42,493 nt of DNA from Candidatus Stahliibacteriota bacterium (GTDB lineage Bacteria; Hydrothermota; Tepidihabitantia; SM23-42), in NCBI GenBank assembly GCA_030609135.1, contig JAUWCU010000007.1, positions 1 to 42,493 on the forward strand. The letters are read 5' to 3'. Below, in pieces: positions 28,283 to 38,100 of this stretch. The first letter of the stretch is position 1. Each line of letters begins with the position of its first letter. Both the position numbers and the translations under genes were made by a program. The notes beneath the pieces were generated by a model. It did not search any database. It saw only the letters and a list, made by a program, of their open reading frames with translations, and was not told the DNA's origin.

Positions 28283-28915
28283 ATGAAGCTGGATATTCCG
28301 CCGACCAGGATGCAGTTGCTGCGTTTGAAGCGACGTGGTACAATTGCCCGGCGTGGCCATAAATTGCTCAAGGATAAACAGGATGAATTAATGCGCAGGA
28401 TTCTTGAACTCGTTGGCAAAATACGGGATTCCCGTTTAAAGATTGAACAGGAGTTGAAAAGCGCGTTTAGCTATTTCTACTTTGCTTCGAGTAAACAGTC
28501 TCCCAAAGCCACTGACGAAGCGCTTTTGGCAACGACCAAAGCTATTGATGTGGACTATACCACAGAACGTATTTTGAACTTGAAAATCCCTAAGTTTAAA
28601 CAAACGATATCAGGTGGTTTGATCGGCTATGGTTTCATGACCACATCAGGTGATTTGGATCTCGCCCTTTTGAAGATTGACCAGCTCATTTCGAGATTAC
28701 TTGAGCTCGCCGAGCTGGAAAAAGCACTTGAGCTTCTTGCTACGGAAATTGAGAAAACCCGTAGGAGAGTTAATGCATTAGAATATATCCTAATACCGTC
28801 TATTGATGAAACGATCAAGTTTATTAAGCTGAAAATGTCAGAAATGGAACGGGGTGACTTAACGCGCCTGATGAGAGTTAAAGAAATAGTGAGAGGAAAC
28901 AAGGAGGTATCATGA
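28283..28915 (+). CDS. V-type ATPase subunit D
   Basis: 210 aa; PTRMQLLRLKRRGTIARRGHKLLKDKQDEL and RRRVNALEYILIPSIDETIKFIKLKMSEMER. Confidence 0.95.
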   Translation: MKLDIPPTRMQLLRLKRRGTIARRGHKLLKDKQDELMRRILELVGKIRDSRLKIEQELKSAFSYFYFASSKQSPKATDEALLATTKAIDVDYTTERILNLKIPKFKQTISGGLIGYGFMTTSGDLDLALLKIDQLISRLLELAELEKALELLATEIEKTRRRVNALEYILIPSIDETIKFIKLKMSEMERGDLTRLMRVKEIVRGNKEVS

Positions 28916-29142
28916 TTGAAGGTTTAGTGAGTGTTTTGATATTGGCTTTCCTTACCTTAATCTTTGGTTTAATAAAAGATTTGCTTATTGTCATTATCCC
29001 GCAGATTATTTTAATCCTCGTAGTAATCTATCTCTTGGTCCGTGTACGCGTAAAAATCTCCAAAGCTGAAAAGGAGAAACTAAGAACCAAGATAGATGAA
29101 TTGGAAGCAAAGATTGGGACTATAGGAACAAAGAAAGAGTAA
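28912..29142 (+). CDS. Small membrane/coiled-coil protein of unknown function
   Basis: 76 aa; hydrophobic N-terminal half, charged coiled-coil KAEKEKLRTKIDELEAKI; ATGA overlap with subunit D. Confidence 0.7.
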   Translation: MIEGLVSVLILAFLTLIFGLIKDLLIVIIPQIILILVVIYLLVRVRVKISKAEKEKLRTKIDELEAKIGTIGTKKE

Positions 29143-29210
29143 CTAGAACTGAAAACATAGGAGCCGTGCTATTCTAATGTCATTGTGTTGCACAATGGAA
29201 ATATGATTTC

Positions 29211-30431
29211 ATGAAAAAACTCCTCGGGATTATTGTTTTTGTTATCATCGCCACCTTATCCTATATCTTGGTAAGTAAAGCCGTGTTCGTTTCTAATGAG
29301 TTGGGTCTTGGTTTGGCGTCAAGCATATCAGACCAAGAAAACAAGTGTTTTGATCGATCATATAAGCAGATTTCCGATTCTTTATTGTCAATATGGGATA
29401 CTCTATTTGAGACATCAGGGGTTAGAGATAACCCCTTTGCGATGATGCTTTATTTCATTGAATATTTCAGAGCCATGGACCAAACAGATAGTGATGAGTG
29501 TTTTTCTCTCCAGGAAATAATAGCTAATAATAGCACTAATTTAGTAAACTCAGTGATCGCAACGTGTGCCATCATGCAGAAAATGGGGTGGGATTTTCAG
29601 TATTTTCATAATAAAAATGAATGTTACCTGGGCATAAATTTTACTGGAGACTGGCAGGTAAGAAAAGGCAACTGGGTTGAAAAAGATGGAAAGAGTTATT
29701 TCTTGAAAGAGTTTGATTATGAAACACCAATTGGTGAATTGAAGAACGATAACCCTGCTTCAACATATCAGTGCCTCAGGAGTTCTAAGGTGGATCTGGA
29801 GCCAATGCCTTTGGTTAATGGTCTTCCAGTATTTCACGGTCCGAGTAATGAAAAACGATTGGTGTGGTTTTATCAAGGTAAGAAGTATGCTGTTTCTGTT
29901 TGGATTCCTCAAGGACAAGCTGAATTTACCAGGAATCTACCAGCAAGCCTATTTGGTACTATTGCATCAGGGGTTTACGAATTCAGTAATATGGGCTTGA
30001 TCGATAATTTGAAATATCTCGTAGAAGATTTTGAAGAATATGATAAAGTCAATTTTCTGTTTAAGTTTAGTCAATCAGAAAGTATTTTTGTTTACGATAA
30101 TAAGAAACCCATAAAAAGCGTTACCAATCAATTGATTGAAGGACATAATGACTGTGATGGCAGGAGTATTTTTCTTTATTGTTTACTTGACGCTGTACTT
30201 GGCTGTGACAGTGCAGATATAGTTTTTATCAACTGGACAAATCATCTGGCGATCGGGTTGAAACCCAAGACCAGGGCGGCTGAAGAAATTTTAAAGAAAC
30301 AAGATGCTGTATATTTCGGTGATAAATACTACATACTTGATCCTGCCTATGTTGGCGATACACATTGGGGCAGCAAGATGGAACGGCTCTCAGGTGAATG
30401 TGAGATAATTACTAAGGAAACCATTAAATAG
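29211..30431 (+). CDS. Membrane-anchored transglutaminase-like cysteine enzyme
   Basis: 406 aa with N-terminal TM; EGHNDCDGRSIFLYCLL (Cys), NWTNHLAIGLKP (His), YYILDPAYVGD (Asp). C-terminus IITKETIK* lies at the end of the repeat starting at 30408. Confidence 0.65.
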   Translation: MKKLLGIIVFVIIATLSYILVSKAVFVSNELGLGLASSISDQENKCFDRSYKQISDSLLSIWDTLFETSGVRDNPFAMMLYFIEYFRAMDQTDSDECFSLQEIIANNSTNLVNSVIATCAIMQKMGWDFQYFHNKNECYLGINFTGDWQVRKGNWVEKDGKSYFLKEFDYETPIGELKNDNPASTYQCLRSSKVDLEPMPLVNGLPVFHGPSNEKRLVWFYQGKKYAVSVWIPQGQAEFTRNLPASLFGTIASGVYEFSNMGLIDNLKYLVEDFEEYDKVNFLFKFSQSESIFVYDNKKPIKSVTNQLIEGHNDCDGRSIFLYCLLDAVLGCDSADIVFINWTNHLAIGLKPKTRAAEEILKKQDAVYFGDKYYILDPAYVGDTHWGSKMERLSGECEIITKETIK

Positions 30432-30608
30432 TTTAATCAAATACTGCTCAATGTATGTCGTCATTCCGCACCTGATGCGGAATCCAGTCTTTTGTATTTC
30501 CTTATTTTCCTGGATTCCCTGGTTCCCCTGATCCCTTCGACATATAACTCAGGACTACAGCAAGCTATGGAGAACTATCAAATTAAACTATTTAAGGTTC
30601 TGAGTAAT
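30408..30608 (-). repeat. MITE-like element, family 2, copy B (inverted relative to copy A)
   Basis: attactaagg...ccattaaatagtttaatcaaatactgctcaatgtatgtcgtcatt ... gagaactatcaaattaaactatttaaggttctgagtaat. Confidence 0.9.
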
Positions 30609-30639
30609 AAGTAATGAGGTCAGCCTGATTTGACCCCAA

Positions 30640-31938
30640 CTACTCAACTACCGGGGACCAGTCTGGGGCATTAGCGGTCACGCCGTCAGTTAATTTGCGC
30701 TCCCGGGAACCATCCCAGTTCATTGTATATAACTCATATATGCCGGTCCGGTTTGATGTAAAAACGATGTGTAGACCATCAGGCGACCAGGACGGTTCTT
30801 CATTGTTCCCATCATAAGTCAAACGGACTGGTGAAAAATCATAAGGGTCAGTAACGTATATTTGTTGTGAATGGTCCTTCTCTCGGGAAACATAGGCAAT
30901 GATGTCGCCGCGCGGGGACCAGGCTGGTGAGGTATTATAGTTACCGTGGAACGTAAGCCGTCTCAGGTTGCCGCCATGAATATCCATCACATAGACCTGC
31001 GGATTGCCGGTTCGGTCTGATACAAAGGCGATTTCCCGGCTGTTTGGTGAGAACGCAGGTGATGTATCAATCGCCCGGTTATAAGTAAGCCGATTTAGTT
31101 TCTTTGTAGCCAAGTCCAGGATATATATCTCGGTATTGCCGTCTTTTGTTAAACTCAGACAGATTTTCGAAGCATCAGGCGACCAGCAAGGGGCAAAATT
31201 CAAGCCCTTAAACGAAGAAATGACCGAGATTTCTCTTTTTACCAAATCGAACAGATAAATGCATAAACGGTTTTTTGTATGGGTTGAAAAGAGTATCCTT
31301 TTACTGTCTGGAGCCCAGGCTGGGAAAAGGTTTAAGCGACCGTTTTTTGTGAGCGGTGTGAAGTTAAAACCATCATAATCGACTATTGCTAATTCCTTGT
31401 TGTTACCAGTTCGGTAGGAGAACACTATCTTGGTTGAGGCGATGCCTTTTTCACCGATAATATATTCGATAACATCGTCTGATATTTTGTGGGCAGTCTT
31501 GCGCAGTGCATCTTTGAGTGGGTAGCTTTGTTCGAAGATCACTTCATGGGATGCGAGATCCTCGCAGATAATGGAAAGCTGCGTCATGTCTGCTTTACCT
31601 CTTAGGAGAATCCCCTGTTTATTAAAATCGCTGAGTGCTGAAGTGTCGTGAAAGACATCGAAATAAAGGGAGTACTCAAGGTCCTTAGCTATAACGATTT
31701 CGACATTCTTCACTTTGGTCAGTAGTTCGTCAGAGATCACCTGGGTGGTGAAAGGTTCAATTACGAGGTTAGTCTTGCCACCTCCATAGTCCGTAAGCCG
31801 GAGATAGATATCCTGGCTAAGAGCAAGACCGTTGAATGCGAACAGTAAGAGAAACAACGTCATTACGAGGTGGGGGTGTAAATGTTTAGAAGATTTAGGA
31901 TTTCGTGCTTTGTATTTAGAGATTATATATAAATTCAT
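30640..31938 (-). CDS. tolB: Tol-Pal system beta-propeller protein TolB
   Basis: 432 aa; repeated PAWAPDSKRILFS, CWSPDASKICLSLTKDGNTEIYILDL, SWSPDGLHIVFTSNRTGIYELYTMNWDG. Confidence 0.93.
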   Translation of the reverse strand: MNLYIISKYKARNPKSSKHLHPHLVMTLFLLLFAFNGLALSQDIYLRLTDYGGGKTNLVIEPFTTQVISDELLTKVKNVEIVIAKDLEYSLYFDVFHDTSALSDFNKQGILLRGKADMTQLSIICEDLASHEVIFEQSYPLKDALRKTAHKISDDVIEYIIGEKGIASTKIVFSYRTGNNKELAIVDYDGFNFTPLTKNGRLNLFPAWAPDSKRILFSTHTKNRLCIYLFDLVKREISVISSFKGLNFAPCWSPDASKICLSLTKDGNTEIYILDLATKKLNRLTYNRAIDTSPAFSPNSREIAFVSDRTGNPQVYVMDIHGGNLRRLTFHGNYNTSPAWSPRGDIIAYVSREKDHSQQIYVTDPYDFSPVRLTYDGNNEEPSWSPDGLHIVFTSNRTGIYELYTMNWDGSRERKLTDGVTANAPDWSPVVE

Positions 31939-32543
31939 TGTGCGGTGAGGAATTCCAAATGGACCTTGAGATAATCATCAGCAAATTCCTTGGGAAGCGG
32001 CGGTAGCTTCTTAGCGAGAGTTACCGCGCGGATTGTAGTTTCGTTATACATGTTATCGCCGGAACTTTCTTCTAATCGTACATTATAAATCTTGCCTTTT
32101 TTATCAACTTCGAAATACACTGTACTTTTGAGGACGATGTCCTTTCCTTTGTATGGGTTATGCCAGTTTTTGTTTATTTTATTTAAGAGGATATTCAGAT
32201 AATATGAATAAGTAAAACCCCGACCACTGCCCGTGTAAATCTTGGGTTTGATATCAGGCAGCCCTTTTTTTATTATCTTTTCGGATTTTTCTAGTTTCTT
32301 TTTTTCCGTCTTTACCGGGGATGATTTTTCTTTTGGTGGTGCCTTTTCCTTGGGTATTTCTTTCTCTATTTCCTCTTCTGGTACTGGTTCTTCAATGCTT
32401 AGTATCTTGGGCTGGGGTAAGGGAGCGATACTTACCTTGTAGACCTCAATCTTGGGGATGGGTTTGACGCTACGGCTTGCCAATAACAGCACAGAAAAAA
32501 TTAAGAGATGTACGAAAGCGGAGATAAAATGAAATCGGTTCAT
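31935..32543 (-). CDS. TolA/TonB-like periplasmic protein
   Basis: 202 aa; N-terminal TM, Glu/Pro/Lys-rich linker, C-terminal TonB-like VYFEVDKKGKIYNVRLEESSGDNMYNETTIRAV. Confidence 0.85.
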   Translation of the reverse strand: MNRFHFISAFVHLLIFSVLLLASRSVKPIPKIEVYKVSIAPLPQPKILSIEEPVPEEEIEKEIPKEKAPPKEKSSPVKTEKKKLEKSEKIIKKGLPDIKPKIYTGSGRGFTYSYYLNILLNKINKNWHNPYKGKDIVLKSTVYFEVDKKGKIYNVRLEESSGDNMYNETTIRAVTLAKKLPPLPKEFADDYLKVHLEFLTAQ

Positions 32544-32935
32544 TCCAGAGGTATTTCAGCTACTAATCCTAATTCCTTGACCCCCGCTTTTCTCATTTTG
32601 CCGACGATTTCTATTGCATAACCATAATCAACTTTCTTGTCCGCACGCAAGTAGACAATAACGCCGGGTGGTTTACTCTCCAGACTTTTTTTCAACACAC
32701 TTTCGAAGTCTTCAATAACAACTTTGTCATTGTCGATGTAAATCTCGCCGGTATTTTTTATTGAAACAGTAATTCCTTCTTCGTCATGTGGTAACGAGGC
32801 ATCAGTGCGCGGCAGGTTTACATCAATACCAGGTGTCATCATGGGCGCGGTAATCATGAATATCACGAGCAAGGTGATGCTGACATCAGCCAGTGAGGTC
32901 ATGTTTATTTCTGAAATCAACCCTTTGGTTTTCAC
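32540..32935 (-). CDS. ExbD/TolR family protein
   Basis: 131 aa; EINMTSLADVSITLLVIFMITAPMMTPGIDVNLP. Confidence 0.95.
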   Translation of the reverse strand: MKTKGLISEINMTSLADVSITLLVIFMITAPMMTPGIDVNLPRTDASLPHDEEGITVSIKNTGEIYIDNDKVVIEDFESVLKKSLESKPPGVIVYLRADKKVDYGYAIEIVGKMRKAGVKELGLVAEIPLE

Positions 32936-33633
32936 TGCCGAAAAAGTAATTCTTTACGAAGCCTGGCAAATACTTCGTTAATAAACTGATCGAGCTCAGC
33001 ACTGTAGCTGTTGACCCGCGCCCTGAAAATATTATAGAAGATCAAAGCAGGTATGGCAACAAGGAGTCCGTAAACAGTGGTAATCAATGCATCTGATATG
33101 CCTGGTGCAACGATAGTGATATGGGCTGAGCCGCGCAATCGGATGTCTAAGAATGCTTGCATAACACCCCAAACAGTCCCCAGCAACCCAAGGAAAGGAC
33201 TGACACTGACAAAGGTACTGAGTGTGGGTAGAGATTTCTCCAGTTCAGTAAGTTCACTAAGCTTGGTGCGTTCCATTGCCAAACGAATATTATCAGAAAG
33301 TTCTTCCATTACTGAGCCAGGTGGACTTTGAGGATTTTGTTCTGGTGCCGCGATTCTTTTTCCGAGCTTTAACCTTTTAAATTCTTCTACACCATTTCTC
33401 AAGATTCTACCGTATGGATTGTCATTTAGCAAGGGACCCATGTTTTCTAATTCTTTAGTATGTTGATGAAAGCGATAAGTGGACATGAATCGTTTGCTCA
33501 TCTTTTTGACCTTTGAAAAATCGAAGAGTTTCTTCAAGAATATTGCCCAGGACCATATTGAAAATATGGCAAGTAATGCCATGATGATCTGGGCGGCAAT
33601 GCTCGATTCCAGGAATGTCCTAAAGATATTCAT
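32932..33633 (-). CDS. MotA/TolQ/ExbB proton channel protein
   Basis: 233 aa; LPTLSTFVSVSPFLGLLGTVWGVMQAF and GISDALITTVYGLLVAIPALIFYN. Confidence 0.95.
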   Translation of the reverse strand: MNIFRTFLESSIAAQIIMALLAIFSIWSWAIFLKKLFDFSKVKKMSKRFMSTYRFHQHTKELENMGPLLNDNPYGRILRNGVEEFKRLKLGKRIAAPEQNPQSPPGSVMEELSDNIRLAMERTKLSELTELEKSLPTLSTFVSVSPFLGLLGTVWGVMQAFLDIRLRGSAHITIVAPGISDALITTVYGLLVAIPALIFYNIFRARVNSYSAELDQFINEVFARLRKELLFRQ

Positions 33634-33635
33634 AT

Positions 33636-33797
33636 ATTACTTCGAACATATAATAGTTTCAATTATGTTGTGGAACCTGTCATTCCGAACTTGTTTCGGA
33701 ATCTCGATAAAGTGAGACTCTGAAATAAATTCAGAGTGACAATAGTACAACATGCTAACGAAATCTACTGAAACTATTATATGTTCTCCTTAGTAAT
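33636..33797 (-). repeat. MITE-like 162-bp element, family 1, copy 2
   Basis: Near-identical to 2668-2829; left end 2 bp from the tolQ ATG (33633). Confidence 0.92.
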
Positions 33798-33825
33798 TGC
33801 GGATGCATACAGATGGTTGGAATCA

Positions 33826-34515
33826 TTACTTCGTAATATGCTCTTTGGCTAAGGCGGCTTCAGCAGAATTTGGGAAATCCTTTACTATTTGATTGTAGTA
33901 GTATTTTGCACTTTTCAAGTCGCCGGTCTGTTCATAGATGATCGCGATTTTATAGAGTGCAGTCGGTCGTTTATTACTGATTGGATACCGGTTAATCATT
34001 TCATTGAAGATGTCCACAGCACGTTGGCTTTTACCCATGGCAGTATAGGATTCGCCTATCCAGTACAGGGCATTATCAGACAGTGGAGAATCGGGCGATA
34101 TCTTTAAGTAGTTTTCAAAACCACTTATTGCTTCATTGTAATTGCCTTTAACATAATTGAGGTAAGATGATTCATAGATCATACGTGCTTCAGGGCTGAT
34201 TTTTGAGATGTCCTCAGAATCAACTGGGGCACCGTGTTTTGGTCCAATCCGTTCATATATACGCGTCAATTGGGATTCCGTATCACTGAGTCGGGAATTG
34301 AGTATTTCGATTTTATCGCTGAGTTCATTAGACTTAGTGTAGAAATCAATACGGAAATGGTTTATTTCTTCATTCTGATACTCAAGCATGCTGTCGAATT
34401 TTACAGTATAGTATTTCAGGCTATCCAACTGCCAGTTGAAATTATTGAATCTAGTGCGGTTAAAACAGCCGCAAATGACCAGACAGCATAGCAAGAAACT
34501 TAATTTTTTAGGCAA
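33826..34515 (-). CDS. Tol-Pal system CpoB/YbgF-like TPR lipoprotein
   Basis: 229 aa; lipobox-like VICGC, coiled coil, TPRs (SDNALYWIGESYTAMGKSQRAVDIFNEMINRYP). Confidence 0.9.
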   Translation of the reverse strand: MPKKLSFLLCCLVICGCFNRTRFNNFNWQLDSLKYYTVKFDSMLEYQNEEINHFRIDFYTKSNELSDKIEILNSRLSDTESQLTRIYERIGPKHGAPVDSEDISKISPEARMIYESSYLNYVKGNYNEAISGFENYLKISPDSPLSDNALYWIGESYTAMGKSQRAVDIFNEMINRYPISNKRPTALYKIAIIYEQTGDLKSAKYYYNQIVKDFPNSAEAALAKEHITK

Positions 34516-34542
34516 CTTAAGATTCAGGGTTTTTAGTTTTGC

Positions 34543-34578
34543 CCCGTTGGTATACCTCGCTTTTCATGGCGGGGTTTC
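34543..34578. repeat. Stem-loop between pal and cpoB
   Basis: ccccgttggtatacctcgc...gcggggtttcctacgggg. Confidence 0.55.
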
Positions 34579-34587
34579 CTACGGGGT

Positions 34588-35067
34588 TTATTCAACGACG
34601 AATTCGCAGCGCCGATTGCGTTCGAGGTTAGTTCGGTCCAGGGGTCTTTCTTCGCCGTAACTTACAGTGCTGAGTCGGTCCGGGGTAATCCCTAAGATCA
34701 ACAGGTAATCACGGGTGGCTTTAGCACGGCGCTCGCCTAATGCTAAGTTATACTCAGCAGTGCCAATTTCGCAGCAATGACCTTGAACAACTGTTCTTAT
34801 CTCAGGATAAAGCTTAAGCATTTCTGAATTCCCCTGGAGAACCTCTGTAGCATCAGCGCGGATATCTGATTTGTTAAAATCAAAGAAAACAGTTCCTAAC
34901 ATAAATTCAGGTTTTGGTGGCTCCTCGGGTATTTCTACTTCTTCAAACGGTATTTCTTCCTGGACCGGGATTTCTTCCTCGACCGGTTGGACTACTTGCT
35001 TTTTTGCACAACCCAGACAAAGCATGAGGATTAACAATGCTGGTATTGTCAGTTTAAAATAGCGCAT
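34588..35067 (-). CDS. pal: Pal / OmpA-family peptidoglycan-associated lipoprotein
   Basis: 159 aa; lipobox LCLGC, VFFDFNKSDIRADATEVL, VQGHCCEIGTAEYNLALGERRAKATRDYL. Confidence 0.93.
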   Translation of the reverse strand: MRYFKLTIPALLILMLCLGCAKKQVVQPVEEEIPVQEEIPFEEVEIPEEPPKPEFMLGTVFFDFNKSDIRADATEVLQGNSEMLKLYPEIRTVVQGHCCEIGTAEYNLALGERRAKATRDYLLILGITPDRLSTVSYGEERPLDRTNLERNRRCEFVVE

Positions 35068-35086
35068 AATACCTCCATTTTTTCTA

Positions 35087-35114
35087 ATTATACTTATAAT
35101 TATAATTCTGTCAA
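35087..35114 (-). promoter_or_regulatory. Consensus promoter of the pal-tol operon
   Basis: TTGACA-N16-TATAAT on the - strand; -35 lies inside the 3' end of the activase gene. Confidence 0.8.
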
Positions 35115-38100
35115 GGATGCGGAAAATTCCTGTGAGTAGTTTCTTGCCTGGCTTACAAATGTTTCAAGGCGCATTGACTCAACCGCATGTTCTAATCCAT
35201 CGAGTGAGAGTACAAAAAGCGGGAAGTCTGGATATTCATCTTTTATCCCTTTATAAAGTGTGGTTACGATATTACCCGGCATGCACGTAAAGGGCATAAC
35301 ATTGACCACCCCAGAAAAATTATCGTGGATGCATTCAATCGTCTTGCCGATAGTTAATATTGTTTCGCCTTCAAATGAAGGATGGACGTATTTCTCGGCA
35401 AGGTTCAATAAGGTGGTGATATCTGCTTCTGAATTCACTCCTAAAACCTTGTAGATTTTGTTCTGACGCCATTTCATGTATCGGTCAAATAGCTTGGTAA
35501 AAATTAGCCTTCGATACTGGTTAAACCACCGGCAGTTCATAACCCTCGTGAAATTGGTATAAAAGATCCATTCACCGATTGAAGGCATTGATACTTCGCA
35601 ACCAAGTTCCTCAAGCTTTTCAATCAGATAATTGTTGCTGAATTTTTGGGACCGTACATATATTTCTCCCGCGATGCCAATTTTTGGCTTGGAGTTCTTC
35701 CTATCTATTTTTACAGCATCAAGCTTTTTGCGCACGCGTTTGAGAAACGGCAATACCGGTTTGCCGTGTTCTATCATATTACAAATTGTATCAAGGGCGT
35801 TGTCATAGACCTTGTCAGTTTCACCAGCTTTCTTTTCGTAGGGTCTAATCATACGTACTCTGGCTTCCAATCCGTCAACCACGCACATGCCATCCCATGC
35901 CGAAATGAGAAATCTCAAGCCCATTGTTCCCAGGTCATCAAAAAGACTGGGTCCTTGATTTGGAGCGTAGATCGGCACCTCAGACAAGCCCAAATCGTCG
36001 AGGATTATTCTATGGAGCTTATAGTACTGCCCGAAACGACACGGACCAGAACCCTGGGCCATGAAAAAAGCACTCTTTGCCGGGTCAAAATCTGGTTCAT
36101 TAGCTTTCTTGACCATATCACCAGCCGTGATAATAGCCGGGAGACATTCTTTCCCAGATGTAAATTGGCGACCAATGGTCACTGATTCTTCATCAGGTGA
36201 TGCTAATACCTTTGCATCAATGCCGGCGTACCGCATCGCCGCAGCAAAAACCTTAGCAGTATCACACATATCAGGTACATATATAGTTCTATCCTTGCGG
36301 ATTTCGCTTTTTGCCTTTATCTTTCTTGATGTTCCTATATTTTTTGCGCCTTTGATGCTATCATAGAATGCTTCACATCTTGTGATGAATCCGGCATCAC
36401 CTGAGTGCTCGTCGATTTCAATAAGGAGAAATGGTTTCTCACCGAGTTTTTCCCTGAAAAAACGCGTTAGAAAGGAATCAGGACCGCAAGCGAAATTAGA
36501 AAGATAGACAGCAAATAAATTTTTGTTCTTACTGATGGTTCCAGCGGCACCTAAGATACGTTGACCATAGTGCCAATACATATTGTAAAAATCTTCCTTA
36601 AGCGCCTGATAATCCATTGGTATGAAATCCATAGGTAGTGCATGTACACCGAGATCTCTGATTTTCTTGGGAATGTCCAAGTTCAACCCAAGGTCATAGC
36701 CATTATAGGGTCTTGAGCAAACGACAAAAGCAAGGTCTTTGATATTAGCTAATGCCTGTTGTCCTAAATCACTGATCTTTTCGCGTGTTTCTTGATAATG
36801 GATAGTTGCCTGCTTTATCGCATTTTTCACTTGTTTTGCAGTTTTACCAAATTGCTTACCGAATTCGATAAGCGATTCCTCGACACCAGATTTGCCGCGG
36901 TCAAAATAGACGCTCGGTGAAAGGACGCTGATTTTACTACCAAAGATTGCCCTTGCCATATAAGGGATAGTCTGCACATAGGGGCAGACAAAGCATCGGC
37001 TAAAGTTTTCATCCTTTTGTTGCATAGAAATAATGCTGGGCAGAAATACTTGATTGACCCCTTTGTTTAACAGATTACGAATATGCCCGAGCGCAACTTT
37101 TATTGGTAAACATGTGTCCGCGACTGAGAGTTCAGCGCCGCGCTCAATGGTTTTGCGGTTTGTCGGCTCTGAAAGAACTGGTTTAAAACCGAGCGTGGTG
37201 AGGAACCTGTAGAAAAAAGGAAAAAGCTCATAGAATGCCAGGCAGCGCGGGATACCGATTTCAATCCCTTCTACATTTTCTGTTTTAAAAAAAATCTCAT
37301 TGCGCAGTCTAAAATAATCAGGTAACTTAGATGCTGTTTTCTTTTTTTCTTCATATCTTTCACAACGACCACCATAAAATATCGGATTTTCACCTTTGAT
37401 AACGATTTTGTTTATTTCACATTCATTGCTACAATGCTTACATATAAATGATTCTGAAGTGTATTTCCGGGTACCAAGGTCAAACCCCCGGAATCTTGTC
37501 TGTTCAGGGTTTGCTTCACGGGTAAGCAGAGCAATGCCAATGGCACCGGTTATGTCATAGTTAGTCGGCACGGTGATTTTTTTCTTCAAAACCTGTTCAA
37601 AAGCTGAAACAACAGCTTTGTTCGCGGCGACACCACCCTGGAAGAATATTTTATTACCAATCTGTTTACCATTGACCACACGATTTATATAGTTAAAGAC
37701 AATAGAGTAGCCGAGTCCAGCAAGAAGATTTTCTCGTTCTGTAGTATCGCTTTGGTGATGGATCACTTCAGAACCGATGAATACAGTACAGCGGTCGCCG
37801 AGGTTTATGGGTGATTTGGCATTAAGCGCAATCTTACCAAAATCTTCAAGTTCAATACCGAGTACTTCTGCCTGTTCTTCCAAGAAAGAACCCGTACCAG
37901 CGGCACAGACCTTGTTCATTTCAAAATCAATGATCGTCTTGCTGCGCAGGCTAATGTATTTCGAATCCTGTCCACCTATTTCAAAGACCGTATCCACTGC
38001 CGGGTCTATTTCAATGGCAGCTCTTGCCTGCGCTGATATTTCGTTTTTTATAATGTCGGCGCCAATGAATTCACCGATCAAATAACGACCAGAACCAGTC

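Noticed and set aside
35646-36185. 179-aa + strand ORF inside the activase gene
   Set aside because: Shadow ORF on the opposite strand of a conserved gene.
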